Source: an uncultured Lachnospiraceae bacterium (lineage in GTDB: Bacteria; Bacillota; Clostridia; Lachnospirales; Lachnospiraceae). From it: a stretch of DNA of 27,719 nucleotides. Of this stretch, positions 14,134 through 23,424 are shown piece by piece. Below the pieces are notes generated by a model. It was not told the DNA's origin. It searched no databases and saw nothing but the letters and a program-made list of their open reading frames with translations. How positions within the stretch are numbered: the first letter of the stretch is position 1; the number at the start of each line of letters is the position of its first letter. A program made the translations under genes and the position numbers. The stretch covers positions 1-27,719 of the forward strand of contig CALGGL010000362.1 of assembly GCA_937915975.1 (NCBI GenBank), in the 5' to 3' direction.

Positions 14134-17100
14134 ATGAGAATAAAACATAAGTTCAAACGATATTTAGCAGGTCTGCTTGCAATCGTAACATTAGTGACAT
14201 CAATGGTGGGGTATGTTCCGGTTTATGCAGCAAGTGAGACATCTACAATCGGACTCTGGTATGCATCGGCAAGACCACATGCTGCTGTAAATGAATTTAA
14301 TTCAAGTCATACTGGACATATCTTTTATACAAAGGTAGATAATCAGGTTGGTTATTGTATGAATTTTGGCTTGGAGGCTCATAGTGGAAGATTATACAAT
14401 AGTTCCGATCAGACGATGCTTACAACATTGTCAGATAAGCAGGACAAGCTGCTTGCATACTGTTTATACTATGGACACTCAAAAGATAATATAAGCACAG
14501 GACCGTCGAATGCTGAAAGCAATGAATATATAGCAACGCAGGCTGTAGTCTGGATTATAATGTATGACATATTCGGAACATCCGGGGCGGATAGTGCTGC
14601 TTATACACTTTGTCAGAGTGCTCCTGATCCATCAGCGTCTTATGAGTATTATAAGTCGTTAAGGGATAAAATTAGTACAGCTTATAACCAGACTATTCCG
14701 AGTTTCGCATCAAAAAGGAAGAGTTCAGCAGAAACCTATGAGCTTAAATGGAATGAAACAAATCAGAGATTTGAGATTACCTTAAACGACCAGAACGGTA
14801 TTTTATCTGAGTTTGACTTTGCTATCAGTGGATATAATGTCGAGAAAGATGGTAATAATCTAACCATTTCTAAGGCAACTGTTGATACAACTGTTACAGA
14901 GGGTAGTTTTACATCTAATAACGGTAAGGTTGAGGCAACATCAAGTGTTGTCTTTTGGGTGTGTGGGGATGCTTCACAACAGGAGTTCGCATCTGACAGA
15001 CCACAGGTTGATCCGCTATATGCTTATATCAATGTCAAGACAGAAGAGATTGGCTATGGATATTTAATTAAAGTGGATAGTGAAACTGGATCTAAGCTCC
15101 CGAATGCCACTTATGGCATTTATTCGGATAGCGGATGTAGTAAGTTAGTAGATACGCTTGTTACCGGTACAGATGGCACAGCTAAGTCAAAGGAGTTAGT
15201 AGCAGGAACATACTATGTTAGGGAAATCAAGGCACCACAGGGATATGTATTAAGCCCGGATATCCATACAGTTGTTGTTAAGGCCGGACAGACAACCGAA
15301 TTTACCGAAAAGGACACAGAGCAAAGAGGAGCTATTACCATCTATAAAGAGGGAGAAGTTCTTACAGGGTGGAACGGAACAAATTTTGTATATGAGTTGA
15401 AACGATTACCGGGTGCTACATTTAAGGTAACAGCGGGTGCAGATATCATCAGATCAGACGGTACAAAAGTATATAACAGAGGCGATATCGTCAGAGAGGG
15501 ACTTGTTACCGGAAGTGACGGTAGTGTAGTGCTCAATAATCTGTATTTGGGTACTTATGTAGTGACTGAGACAAAGAGCATAGACGGATACACAATCAAC
15601 AATACGCCTATGACAGTTACGATTACTTATAAAGATCCGACAGCAACCGTACAATACGAGTCAGCTACAATAAAGAATAATAGACAGAAAGCGGAAGTGA
15701 ATGTAATCAAGACTGATGGTACAACATCCAATCCGTTAAAGGGTGGAGAATATACACTGTATGCCGGAAATGATATTAAGAATTATGCAGGCACAACGAT
15801 TATGTCAAGAGGAACGAAGATACAAACCGTAACAACAGGGAGTGATGGCAATGCGAAATATACTGTAGATATACCGGTTGGGAACAGTTATTATATCAAC
15901 GAAACAAAAGCTCCATATGGGTATGTTAGAAATTCGTCAGATACTTTTAATTTCTCTTTTACACCATTAAGCCAGAGTGAAGCAAAGGCATATTTCAAGC
16001 ACACATTTAAGAATGATTGTGTTACAGCTAAGATTCATCTTTATAAGATAGACAAGGAAACCGGAAAGGCTGTTCCACAGGGCGATGCGAGATTAGAGGG
16101 GGCAAAATATGGGTTATATGCGAGAGAGGATATCGTACATCCTGATGGGACAACGGGAGTGATTTATAAAAAGGATTCTCTGATTGCAGAACTTACAACA
16201 GATAAGAATGCGGAAGCAGAGATAAAGGGCTTATATCTTGGGAAATACTATATCAAGGAAATTGAGCCACCGGTTGGTTATAATCTGGATACAGAAGAGC
16301 ATGATGTAGAGTGTTCTTATGAGGGAGATAAGGTAACAGAGGTTTCTCGAACTACCACTTCTAAAGAAACTGTTATTAAGCAGCCGTTTCAGCTTATAAA
16401 GGTATCGGAAGATGGTAATGAAACAGAAGCAGAGGTGTTAAAAGGAGCCGGATTTACTGCATATCTGAAGTCCTCTCTTACTAAAGATAGTGAGGGGCAT
16501 TATGATTTTACTCAGGGGATTCCAGTTGTGATTGGAGAGAATGGGGCAACAACGATTTATACGGATGAAAAGGGATATGCAAAAACAATTCCGATTCCAT
16601 ATGGAACATATATCGTTGTCGAGTCTGTTACGCCGCATAACATGGATACGATTAAACCTTTTGAAGTTGTTATCTCTAAGAACAGTCCAAATGAGCCGCA
16701 GGTATGGAGAATTTTCTTAGATAGAGAATTTTCGGCAAAACTGCGAATCGTAAAAAAGGATGCGGAGACCGGAAAGACGATTCTTCTTCCGGATACGGAA
16801 TTTCAGATCTATAACAAGGATACCGGAAAGTATGTTGAGATTATCACAACTTATCCGTCAAAGGTAGTGCATAAGACATTTGTAACGGATGAGGATGGAG
16901 ATTTGATATTACCGGAAACATTACCGATAGGTAATTACAGGATAGAGGAACTTCATGCTCCGGATGGATATATAAGAAATAGTAATTTCGCGGATGTAAC
17001 GATTGATTCTGATACATTTCATGAGGTTGATCCGGATACCTTTGAGGCGATTATTACAGTAGATTATAAAAATGAATCGGCAAAGGGAGAACTTACGGTA

Positions 17101-19527
17101 GAAAAGAAAGGCGAGGTACTTGATGACTATGAGGGCGGCTGGTTTGCGGACTCTGAAGAAAAGACTTTTACCTATCGAATGGGAAGCCTTGCAGGTGCGG
17201 AGTTTGAGGTGAGAGCTGCCGAGGATATCTATACTCCTGATTATCAGTTGGACAAAAACGGAAACCGAATAAAGATATATGCCAAAGGGGACTTAGTTAC
17301 AAAGTTGACTACAAACGAAACAGGTAAAGCAAAAGTCGGAAATCTGCCGCTTGGAGCTTATAATGTAAAAGAGATAAAGGCACCATATGGATATTTGCTT
17401 TCTCCACAGGAGCAGACAGTGTTTTTTTCCTATGTTGATGAGGACACACCTGTTGTTTATGAAAGTCGTGTTTTTAGCGACGAGAGAGAAAAAGTAGAGA
17501 TTCAGGTTGAAAAAAGAGATGCAGAAGATGATAGAGCGATTGAGGGGGCTGTATTTGGACTATATGCAGCGGAAAATATAAAGAATGTAGATGGAACAAC
17601 CATTGTAGATAAGGGGGATCTTATTGAGCAGGCTGCTTCTGATAAAGATGGAGTGGTTATCTTCTTAAAAGATATACCATTTGCCCAATATGAGGTTAAG
17701 GAACTTGCTGCTCCTGACGGGTATGTATCCAGCGACGAGATATTATCCTATGAAACAAAATATGTAGCGCAGGATATTCCGGTTGCAAAGTATAGCAGTG
17801 TATTCCTAAATACGCCTACGACATTTGAGTTTAGTAAGGAAGATATTACAAGTGGAGCTGAGCTTGATGGTGCAACACTTTCTGTCCTTAATGAAGACGG
17901 AGAAGTTGTTGAGACATGGACATCAAAGGCGAAAGAAAAACATGTGATAAAAAGGCTTGTAGTCGGAAAGACATATACGCTTAGAGAAGAATTTGCTCCA
18001 TATGGATATCTTAGAGCTACAGATGTTACATTTACTGTCCTTGATGAAGAAACCGTTCAATCGGTGGTCATGCGGGATGAAGTTCCGACAGGTTCTATTG
18101 TAATCAATAAGGACGGAGAATTTCTGGCGGATGTTACTCTTGTAAAGGGTAAATGGTATGATGCAATATTTAACTATTTTAGAGATCCGGTTGATGGTGT
18201 TGAATTTGAACTATATGCAGCAGAAGATATTGTAAGCTATGATGGACTTGGAACTGTATATTTTCAAAAGGACGAGTTAGTTGATACTCTTATTACCAAT
18301 GAGAAAGGAGTTGCAGCAAAGGGCAATCTGCCAATAGGAAAATATTATCTGATAGAAACTAAAACAAAAGAGGGCTTTATTAGAGATACGGAGAGAAAAG
18401 AGGCTGATTTAAGCTATATCAATCAGGAAACAAAGGTAATATATGCCGGTATGCAGATCACAAACAATCGACAAAAGGTTAAAATCTCAATCCTTAAAAC
18501 TGATGCGGAGGACGGTGTTAAACTGGAGGGAGCAATCTTCGGTATTTTTGCAAAGGAGAATATTATCGGAAAAGATGAAAAGGTAGTCTTTGAAAAGGAC
18601 TGCGAGCTTGAAAGAGCTGTTACGGATTCAGAGGGAAGCATAATCTTTACAGCAGATCTTCCACTTGGTGAGTATTATGTCAAAGAACTGCAAGCTCCGA
18701 AAGGATATGCATCAACTGATGTTATATATGATATCTCTGCAACTTATCAAGGTGACGATATAGAGTTTATTGAGTTTTCTTACGAGTTTAAGAACAGTCC
18801 CATAACTGTTGAATTTAGCAAAACCGATATCACCGGAGATATCGAGCTTGAGGGTGCAAAGCTTATAATCATTGATGCAGATGGAAAGACTGTTGAAAGT
18901 TGGACTTCTACAAAGGATATTCATACAGTTAAAAGACTTGCGGTTGGTAAGTATATTCTTCGGGAGGAAACATCTCCGTATGGATATAAAATAGCAAATG
19001 ATATTGAGTTTGAAATCTTAGATTCCGGAGATATTCAGAAAGTGGAAATGCGAGATGAATATGTATTCGGTAAAATCAAGATTAAGAAGCGAGATGCAGA
19101 ACTTAGTCAGATACTTCTTGATGGAGTTACCTTTGAGATAAGAGATGCAGAGGGGAATGTTCTTGATACCATAACGACGGATCAGATAGGCGAGGCATTA
19201 TCAAAAGAACTGCCTATATGCACCTATATTGACGGAGTGTATGATAAGGATATCGTATATACAGTTGTTGAGGTAAAGACTAAAGAGGGGTATATTATTG
19301 ACTGTACACCGCATGAGGTTGTATTGAAGTATTCGGATACAGCGCCGGATATCATAGAATATACATTGGAACTTACCAACAAATCGGAAGTACCGAAAGT
19401 GCCAAAAACAGGCGATGATTTTAACCCGGTTATCTGGATACTGATTGGAACTACCGCATTACTCTTTGCTGTAATGGCGTTTATATTCCATATAAAAAAA
19501 GAGGATGAGGATCAACTCCCTGATTAA
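14134..19527 (+). CDS. Giant SpaA-repeat adhesin with N-terminal thioester domain and sortase signal
   Basis: The 1797-residue protein is a covalently wall-anchored surface adhesin. A signal peptide ends near residue 33 (VYAAS). Residues about 35-290 form a TQXA/thioester domain: the likely thioester pair is C75 (GYCMNFG) and Q136 in ATQAVVW; such domains bind host surfaces covalently in Gram-positive adhesins. About thirteen SpaA/Cna-B type domains follow, each with an E-box-like motif, for example YYVREIKAPQGY, YYINETKAPYGY, YNVKEIKAPYGY and YYVKELQAPKGY, expected to form intramolecular isopeptide bonds. A three-domain block is duplicated (residues about 985-1319 and 1320-1645). The C-terminus is a sortase signal VPKTG at 1756-1760, then a membrane helix and charged tail. 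GGGAGG precedes the ATG. No sortase gene is in the window. Confidence 0.92.
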   Translation: MRIKHKFKRYLAGLLAIVTLVTSMVGYVPVYAASETSTIGLWYASARPHAAVNEFNSSHTGHIFYTKVDNQVGYCMNFGLEAHSGRLYNSSDQTMLTTLSDKQDKLLAYCLYYGHSKDNISTGPSNAESNEYIATQAVVWIIMYDIFGTSGADSAAYTLCQSAPDPSASYEYYKSLRDKISTAYNQTIPSFASKRKSSAETYELKWNETNQRFEITLNDQNGILSEFDFAISGYNVEKDGNNLTISKATVDTTVTEGSFTSNNGKVEATSSVVFWVCGDASQQEFASDRPQVDPLYAYINVKTEEIGYGYLIKVDSETGSKLPNATYGIYSDSGCSKLVDTLVTGTDGTAKSKELVAGTYYVREIKAPQGYVLSPDIHTVVVKAGQTTEFTEKDTEQRGAITIYKEGEVLTGWNGTNFVYELKRLPGATFKVTAGADIIRSDGTKVYNRGDIVREGLVTGSDGSVVLNNLYLGTYVVTETKSIDGYTINNTPMTVTITYKDPTATVQYESATIKNNRQKAEVNVIKTDGTTSNPLKGGEYTLYAGNDIKNYAGTTIMSRGTKIQTVTTGSDGNAKYTVDIPVGNSYYINETKAPYGYVRNSSDTFNFSFTPLSQSEAKAYFKHTFKNDCVTAKIHLYKIDKETGKAVPQGDARLEGAKYGLYAREDIVHPDGTTGVIYKKDSLIAELTTDKNAEAEIKGLYLGKYYIKEIEPPVGYNLDTEEHDVECSYEGDKVTEVSRTTTSKETVIKQPFQLIKVSEDGNETEAEVLKGAGFTAYLKSSLTKDSEGHYDFTQGIPVVIGENGATTIYTDEKGYAKTIPIPYGTYIVVESVTPHNMDTIKPFEVVISKNSPNEPQVWRIFLDREFSAKLRIVKKDAETGKTILLPDTEFQIYNKDTGKYVEIITTYPSKVVHKTFVTDEDGDLILPETLPIGNYRIEELHAPDGYIRNSNFADVTIDSDTFHEVDPDTFEAIITVDYKNESAKGELTVEKKGEVLDDYEGGWFADSEEKTFTYRMGSLAGAEFEVRAAEDIYTPDYQLDKNGNRIKIYAKGDLVTKLTTNETGKAKVGNLPLGAYNVKEIKAPYGYLLSPQEQTVFFSYVDEDTPVVYESRVFSDEREKVEIQVEKRDAEDDRAIEGAVFGLYAAENIKNVDGTTIVDKGDLIEQAASDKDGVVIFLKDIPFAQYEVKELAAPDGYVSSDEILSYETKYVAQDIPVAKYSSVFLNTPTTFEFSKEDITSGAELDGATLSVLNEDGEVVETWTSKAKEKHVIKRLVVGKTYTLREEFAPYGYLRATDVTFTVLDEETVQSVVMRDEVPTGSIVINKDGEFLADVTLVKGKWYDAIFNYFRDPVDGVEFELYAAEDIVSYDGLGTVYFQKDELVDTLITNEKGVAAKGNLPIGKYYLIETKTKEGFIRDTERKEADLSYINQETKVIYAGMQITNNRQKVKISILKTDAEDGVKLEGAIFGIFAKENIIGKDEKVVFEKDCELERAVTDSEGSIIFTADLPLGEYYVKELQAPKGYASTDVIYDISATYQGDDIEFIEFSYEFKNSPITVEFSKTDITGDIELEGAKLIIIDADGKTVESWTSTKDIHTVKRLAVGKYILREETSPYGYKIANDIEFEILDSGDIQKVEMRDEYVFGKIKIKKRDAELSQILLDGVTFEIRDAEGNVLDTITTDQIGEALSKELPICTYIDGVYDKDIVYTVVEVKTKEGYIIDCTPHEVVLKYSDTAPDIIEYTLELTNKSEVPKVPKTGDDFNPVIWILIGTTALLFAVMAFIFHIKKEDEDQLPD

Positions 19528-19545
19528 AAAATAAATATGTGAATG

Positions 19546-19580
19546 AAAGAGGATGTAAGTCATAAACTTATGTCCTCTTT
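19546..19580 (+). terminator. Hairpin after the adhesin gene
   Basis: A 15-bp stem (19546-19560 with 19566-19580, two G-U pairs) around a CATAA loop. The right arm ends in TTT, then GTTTATT, a poor U-run, so termination may be partial. Confidence 0.6.
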
Positions 19581-19624
19581 GTTTATTAAAAATGAGGGTA
19601 ATAAGCTCTCGGAAAGGAGTAAAT

Positions 19625-20566
19625 ATGGATGTGCATGGTTTAGTTATGGTTATTGAAAACAATAAGGGTTATGAGTATAACTATCTGCTTGATGAAAAAA
19701 CTGCTATGAAGAAAATCATAGAATTAGCGGCTGATATGGATGATGAAGTGTACGAGTTTTTGATTGAGCTTCAGAGTTCCAATACGATTGCAGATATTCA
19801 GAGAAATAATAATGTTCCGCAATGGGCCACATTATATCTTAAGCCAAATGAGACCATATCTATTGCTATCCCGCATACGCAGGGAGAACTTGCAGGGTTC
19901 TTAAAGGGTGAATGTAACGACAAGGAGGATATGTGGGAGTTTAGCAAAGAACGTTGCAGCATATGGGCACTTGATATGCTGAATGCATTGAAAATAACAA
20001 CTTCCGGAGATGTTCTGGGATATCCGGAGTGCTCATATAAACATGTGAATTTTGAATTTAAGCAGGGGCAGGAGCTTATGAATCTGAATGGAAGCTGCTA
20101 CAAGATTCTACAAGTGCTGTCACCAACTAACTTATTACTGTTTGATATGAATAGTAGTCAGTTTGTAGTAGGACTTGGCACGAGCTTATTTGAAAGAAGA
20201 TATAAGCAGATGCCGGATGTTCTTCCGGTCTTTGGCATTGAGTGGGAAAGAGGTGTCTATCTTGGCAATACGCCATCATGTATAGATTTCTCTCTTATCA
20301 GGATGGAGTATGGAACTTATACGGAGCCGGAAACTCTTACAGAGTATAGGAAGAAAGTAAGTGAGGATTTCTTGGCTCTTCAGAAGATTACTGTGAATCC
20401 ATTTTATCCGGAAAAGGTACGGGAAGCAGCCAAAGACTCTATGTACCAACGCTATATGACCGGAAAGAGAGAAGTGTTTTATGACAATCTTGGTTCCGGT
20501 AAATATGACGATGGATTTCATCAGGAAAAAGATGAAGTGATCGAAGAAAAAAGCATTAGGAGGTAA
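19625..20566 (+). CDS. Conserved ICE protein of unknown function
   Basis: I do not recognise this 313-residue protein by function. The frame opens at 19592, but AAAGGAG at 19614-19619 points to the ATG at 19625 (MDVHGLVMVIENNKGY). It has no signal peptide or membrane segment and looks cytosolic. Visible features: a mixed alpha/beta body, YLKPNETISIAIPHTQGE near residue 80, and SSQFVVGLGTSLFERRYKQ near 180-200; the C-terminal 60 residues are charged and helical. It is separated by 7 bp from the DUF5688-like gene, so the two are probably co-translated. Position between cargo and the transfer genes suggests an element maintenance or accessory role. Confidence 0.7.
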   Translation: MDVHGLVMVIENNKGYEYNYLLDEKTAMKKIIELAADMDDEVYEFLIELQSSNTIADIQRNNNVPQWATLYLKPNETISIAIPHTQGELAGFLKGECNDKEDMWEFSKERCSIWALDMLNALKITTSGDVLGYPECSYKHVNFEFKQGQELMNLNGSCYKILQVLSPTNLLLFDMNSSQFVVGLGTSLFERRYKQMPDVLPVFGIEWERGVYLGNTPSCIDFSLIRMEYGTYTEPETLTEYRKKVSEDFLALQKITVNPFYPEKVREAAKDSMYQRYMTGKREVFYDNLGSGKYDDGFHQEKDEVIEEKSIRR

Positions 20567-20573
20567 ATTCGTT

Positions 20574-21584
20574 ATGATGAATTATGAGACTTTTAAGGGG
20601 ATTGTTGAGAATGAGTTTTTAGGTTCGATGGGACCTGAGTTTGAGGGAATGCAACTGGAGGTGATTCCGGTTCAGAAAGTAAATGTGACATTAGATGGAA
20701 TGTGTGTAAGAAATCCGTCCAATCCGGAGCAGATTGCACCGACCATATATATCAACGATATGTATGAGTATTACAAGCAGACCGGAGATTTGAAGCGCGT
20801 TATGAGTGAGACAGCCGAGACGCTAAAGAGATGTGAGGAGAAGGCTTCAGAGCTGAGGGATATAGTAACGAGTGATAGTATGAAGGAAAATGTAAAGGAT
20901 CAGATTTTCTTTCAGTTAATCAATAAGGAGCAGAATAAGGAGCTGCTTAGTGACTGTCCATATAGAACATTTGAAGATTTGGCTATTATCTATAGGATTT
21001 TAGTTTTAAAGGATCAGGATGGCATCACCAGTAGTGTTATTCATAACAATCTGGCAAAGAAGTATGGTATGAGTGAGACAGATCTGTTTCAGGCTGCGGT
21101 AGTAAATACTAAGAGACTTCTGCCTACTGTAGTCAAACCTATGGAAGAGGTTATGAGAGAGATATTCGTTTCTGATGGGATACCTGAAGATATGATTGAG
21201 CTTATGCTGCCTTCTTTGCCAAATGATATGCAGTTTTATGTTATCTCAAATAATCAGGGAATCAATGGTGCAGTAAATATGCTATATGAAGAGGAATTAT
21301 ATAAGCTTTCTCAGAAATTGAATGATAATCTTATCATTCTTCCGAGCAGTATCCATGAGGTTTTTGTATTGGCGGTAGGGAATAACGATGTGGAAGAGCT
21401 TGCAAATCTTGTTAAGGATGTAAATATGAATATTGTGCCAGTAAATGAGAGACTTTCCAATCAGGTATATATGTATGATGGAGATAAGAGAACATTGAAG
21501 CAGATTACGGATACGCCAAACAGGAGCCTTGTAGATGAGGTAACAGAACAGAATCTTATCTATAATCAGCAGCAATCGAGATAG
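20574..21584 (+). CDS. DUF5688-like protein
   Basis: The 336-residue soluble protein resembles the DUF5688 family found widely in Clostridia and their mobile elements; function unknown. The N-terminal segment (FKGIVENEFLGSMGPEFEGMQLEVIPVQKVNVTLDGM) and the central block ending MYVLPNDMQFYVISN-like, here LPNDMQFYVISNNQGINGA, fit that family, as does IILPSSIHEVFVL near the C-terminus. TTAGGAGG stands 9 bp before the first of two adjacent ATG codons. Some related proteins are described near transfer genes, but no enzymatic motif is visible. Confidence 0.7.
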   Translation: MMNYETFKGIVENEFLGSMGPEFEGMQLEVIPVQKVNVTLDGMCVRNPSNPEQIAPTIYINDMYEYYKQTGDLKRVMSETAETLKRCEEKASELRDIVTSDSMKENVKDQIFFQLINKEQNKELLSDCPYRTFEDLAIIYRILVLKDQDGITSSVIHNNLAKKYGMSETDLFQAAVVNTKRLLPTVVKPMEEVMREIFVSDGIPEDMIELMLPSLPNDMQFYVISNNQGINGAVNMLYEEELYKLSQKLNDNLIILPSSIHEVFVLAVGNNDVEELANLVKDVNMNIVPVNERLSNQVYMYDGDKRTLKQITDTPNRSLVDEVTEQNLIYNQQQSR

Positions 21585-21597
21585 GAGTGATGGTGTT

Positions 21598-21729
21598 ATG
21601 GAAAAACCGGAATTAACACAGGAGGATCTTATCCTTATGGTGAATAGTGCCGAGTATGAGTTCCTTATTTTGGTTCCTTTAAGCGAGGAGGGATATGATG
21701 GCAGCAAAGAAGAATCTGTTCAAACTTGA
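21598..21729 (+). CDS. 43-residue protein overlapping radC
   Basis: The frame starts 13 bp after the DUF5688-like stop, with TAGGAG at 21583-21588, and encodes 43 residues beginning MEKPELTQEDLILMVNSAEY. It is acidic and probably helical. Its final 32 bp overlap the start of the radC-like gene in another frame, which suggests translational coupling. No family recognised. It may be a small partner or only a coupling leader. Confidence 0.5.
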   Translation: MEKPELTQEDLILMVNSAEYEFLILVPLSEEGYDGSKEESVQT

Positions 21730-22246
21730 AAAGGTCTCGATCCGAATGGTATCGGATGCCCCGATTATGTCGGGGTACCCGATACATTCTGCTAAGGATG
21801 CAGTAAGGACTCTTGGTGATTTGTTGTGTGAGATGGACAGAGAAGTAATTTGTATTATCAATATGAAAACCGATGGTACGCCAATTAACTGTACGATTGT
21901 CAGTATAGGTGCGATTGATCAGGCAATCACAAATCCAAGAGAGATGCTGAAGGCGAGTATTCTTTCCAATGCTGCCAATATGCTTATACTGCATAATCAT
22001 CCGTCTGGTAACCTATCTCCGTCTAAACATGACACGATGCTGACTGACAGAATGGTGCAGGTATGTGATTTGATGGGGATTCCGCTTTTAGACCATATTA
22101 TTATTGGAGCAGATAATGAGAAGTATTTCAGTTTCCGAGAAAAGGATGTTATGCCTTATGCAAATATACATCTGGAAAATGATTATAATGCTATCAAATT
22201 ATCTGCTCCTATGGTTGCGGAACAACAAAAGAAAGAAGTGAGGTAA
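21698..22246 (+). CDS. RadC-like JAMM/MPN-domain protein
   Basis: The 182-residue protein belongs to the RadC family, common on mobile elements and once linked to DNA repair. The metal-binding JAMM motif is complete: HNHPSG at residues 99-104 (H99, H101) with D112 after SPSKH. The chromosomal helix-hairpin-helix N-terminus is reduced to a short segment, so it is the accessory type. Two ATGs stand at 21695 and 21698; GAGGAGG at 21685-21691 gives better spacing to 21698. It is followed 2 bp later by the Toprim gene, so they form one translation unit. A role in processing element DNA during transfer is inference. Confidence 0.88.
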   Translation: MAAKKNLFKLEKVSIRMVSDAPIMSGYPIHSAKDAVRTLGDLLCEMDREVICIINMKTDGTPINCTIVSIGAIDQAITNPREMLKASILSNAANMLILHNHPSGNLSPSKHDTMLTDRMVQVCDLMGIPLLDHIIIGADNEKYFSFREKDVMPYANIHLENDYNAIKLSAPMVAEQQKKEVR

Positions 22247-22248
22247 TC

Positions 22249-23220
22249 ATGGATGGAAGATTTACAAGCGAGGAACTCGCTATTGCAAAGTCAACAGATC
22301 TTGTGGAAGTAGCATCAAGACTTGGATATACGCCGCAGAAGATAGGAAAGTATTATACACTGAAAGAAATGGATTCCATACGTATCTATAACAGAAGTCA
22401 TTGGTATAGATGGTCTGGAAAGAATGTGAATGGACATAGTGGCGGATCACAGATTGATTTTTTACAGGAGTTTGCAGATATGGATGTAAAAGACGCTGTA
22501 TTCTGGCTGCTTGATTTATGCGGCTATAAGAGGTCGGAAAGTATAAAACCGGTATTGAAACATCAGATAAGTGCGATGTCTGCTCCGAGAAAGGAATTTG
22601 TATTGCCAAAGGCAAATATAGATAACAATCGCATTTATCAGTATCTGAGTAAGGACAGAGGACTTAGTAAGGATATTATAGATTATTTCGTAAATAAAGG
22701 TCTGATATACGAGAGTGAGAATTATCATAATGCTGTATTTAAAGGAAATGACAAGAATGGAGTAACAAGATTTGCGAGTATGAGAGGTATCTATGATAGA
22801 GACGGTAAGAAATTTCGATGTGATGTAGCAGGGAATGATAAAAGATATGGCTTTAATGTCCATTCGGAAGCAAGTGATGAGGTTAATGTCTTTGAAGCCT
22901 GCATTGACATGATGAGTTACATGGATATCTTTGGAGTAACGAATGTTAATTGTGTTGCACTTGGAATGACAGGCGATGCTCCTCTTGAAACATTTTTGAA
23001 GGAGTATCCGCATATCCGGTTAATTCGGTTTTGCCTTGATGGAGATGAGCCGGGAATGGATGCCATGATGAAATATCATCAGAAATACATTGCAGCAGGT
23101 TATGAAGTGATAGTCTCTCCACCACCGGTTGGACATAAGGATTATAATGAGTGGCTTGTCAGCACGAAAGGGAAGTTAAATACTATAAAAAAATCCTATG
23201 ATACAGAAAAAGTGCTATGA
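22249..23220 (+). CDS. Toprim-domain primase-like protein (DUF3991/Toprim)
   Basis: The 323-residue protein has an N-terminal primase-like region (about 5-85, with GRFTSEELAIAKSTDLVEVASRLGYTP and HSGGSQIDFLQEF) in which the CHC2 zinc cysteines are missing, a DUF3991-like middle (about 125-200), and a Toprim fold: the catalytic Glu in VFEACIDMM (about 214) and the DxD in CLDGDEPGMD (about 262). Such proteins are thought to prime complementary-strand synthesis of transferred DNA. The last 12 codons (IKKSYDTEKVL) already belong to the 32-bp repeat array that follows, so the C-terminal tail probably arose from, or gave rise to, those repeats. Confidence 0.88.
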   Translation: MDGRFTSEELAIAKSTDLVEVASRLGYTPQKIGKYYTLKEMDSIRIYNRSHWYRWSGKNVNGHSGGSQIDFLQEFADMDVKDAVFWLLDLCGYKRSESIKPVLKHQISAMSAPRKEFVLPKANIDNNRIYQYLSKDRGLSKDIIDYFVNKGLIYESENYHNAVFKGNDKNGVTRFASMRGIYDRDGKKFRCDVAGNDKRYGFNVHSEASDEVNVFEACIDMMSYMDIFGVTNVNCVALGMTGDAPLETFLKEYPHIRLIRFCLDGDEPGMDAMMKYHQKYIAAGYEVIVSPPPVGHKDYNEWLVSTKGKLNTIKKSYDTEKVL

Positions 23221-23396
23221 AAAAGTTCTATCATTTTGACAGAATGCTATGAAAAAGTCCTGCCATGATTTGAGTGTCAATGAAAGGTTGGAAACAGATG
23301 CTATAAAAAAGTCCTATCACTTTGGCAGAATGCTATGAAAAAGTTATATTACTTTGGAAAATTGTTATGAAAAAGTCCTACCATTATCGTTAAAAT
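23183..23396. repeat. 32-bp repeat array (iteron-like)
   Basis: Units with the core CTATGAAAAAGTCCTA begin at 23183, 23215, 23247, 23301, 23333 and 23365, so the spacing is exactly 32 bp except for one gap of 54, which holds a degenerate 22-bp unit at 23279-23300. The first twelve bases of each unit are best conserved. The first unit lies inside the primase gene. There are no spacers, so it is not CRISPR. Location just before the mobC region suggests an origin or protein-binding array. Confidence 0.92.
23217..23393 (+). other. Chain of four ATGA-coupled micro-ORFs within the repeat array
   Basis: Each repeat contains CTATGA, so the TGA of one frame overlaps the ATG of the next. The chain is: primase stop 23218-23220 overlapping ATG 23217; 23217-23252 (MKKFYHFDRML); 23249-23338 (29 residues, starting MKKSCH and ending IKKSYHFGRML); 23335-23370 (MKKLYYFGKLL); 23367-23393 (MKKSYHYR). 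Differences between copies are largely conservative or silent (H/Y, R/K, M/L). No own ribosome sites exist, so translation would need termination-reinitiation. A 32-bp repeat containing ATGA would generate such a chain by geometry alone, so translation is unproven. Confidence 0.4.
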
Positions 23397-23424
23397 TATA
23401 TTTAGAGTAAATATAGACGGGGTT

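Noticed and set aside
23183..23396. CRISPR array
   Set aside because: The units are contiguous with a 32-bp period and degenerate along their whole length; there are no unique spacers and no cas genes.
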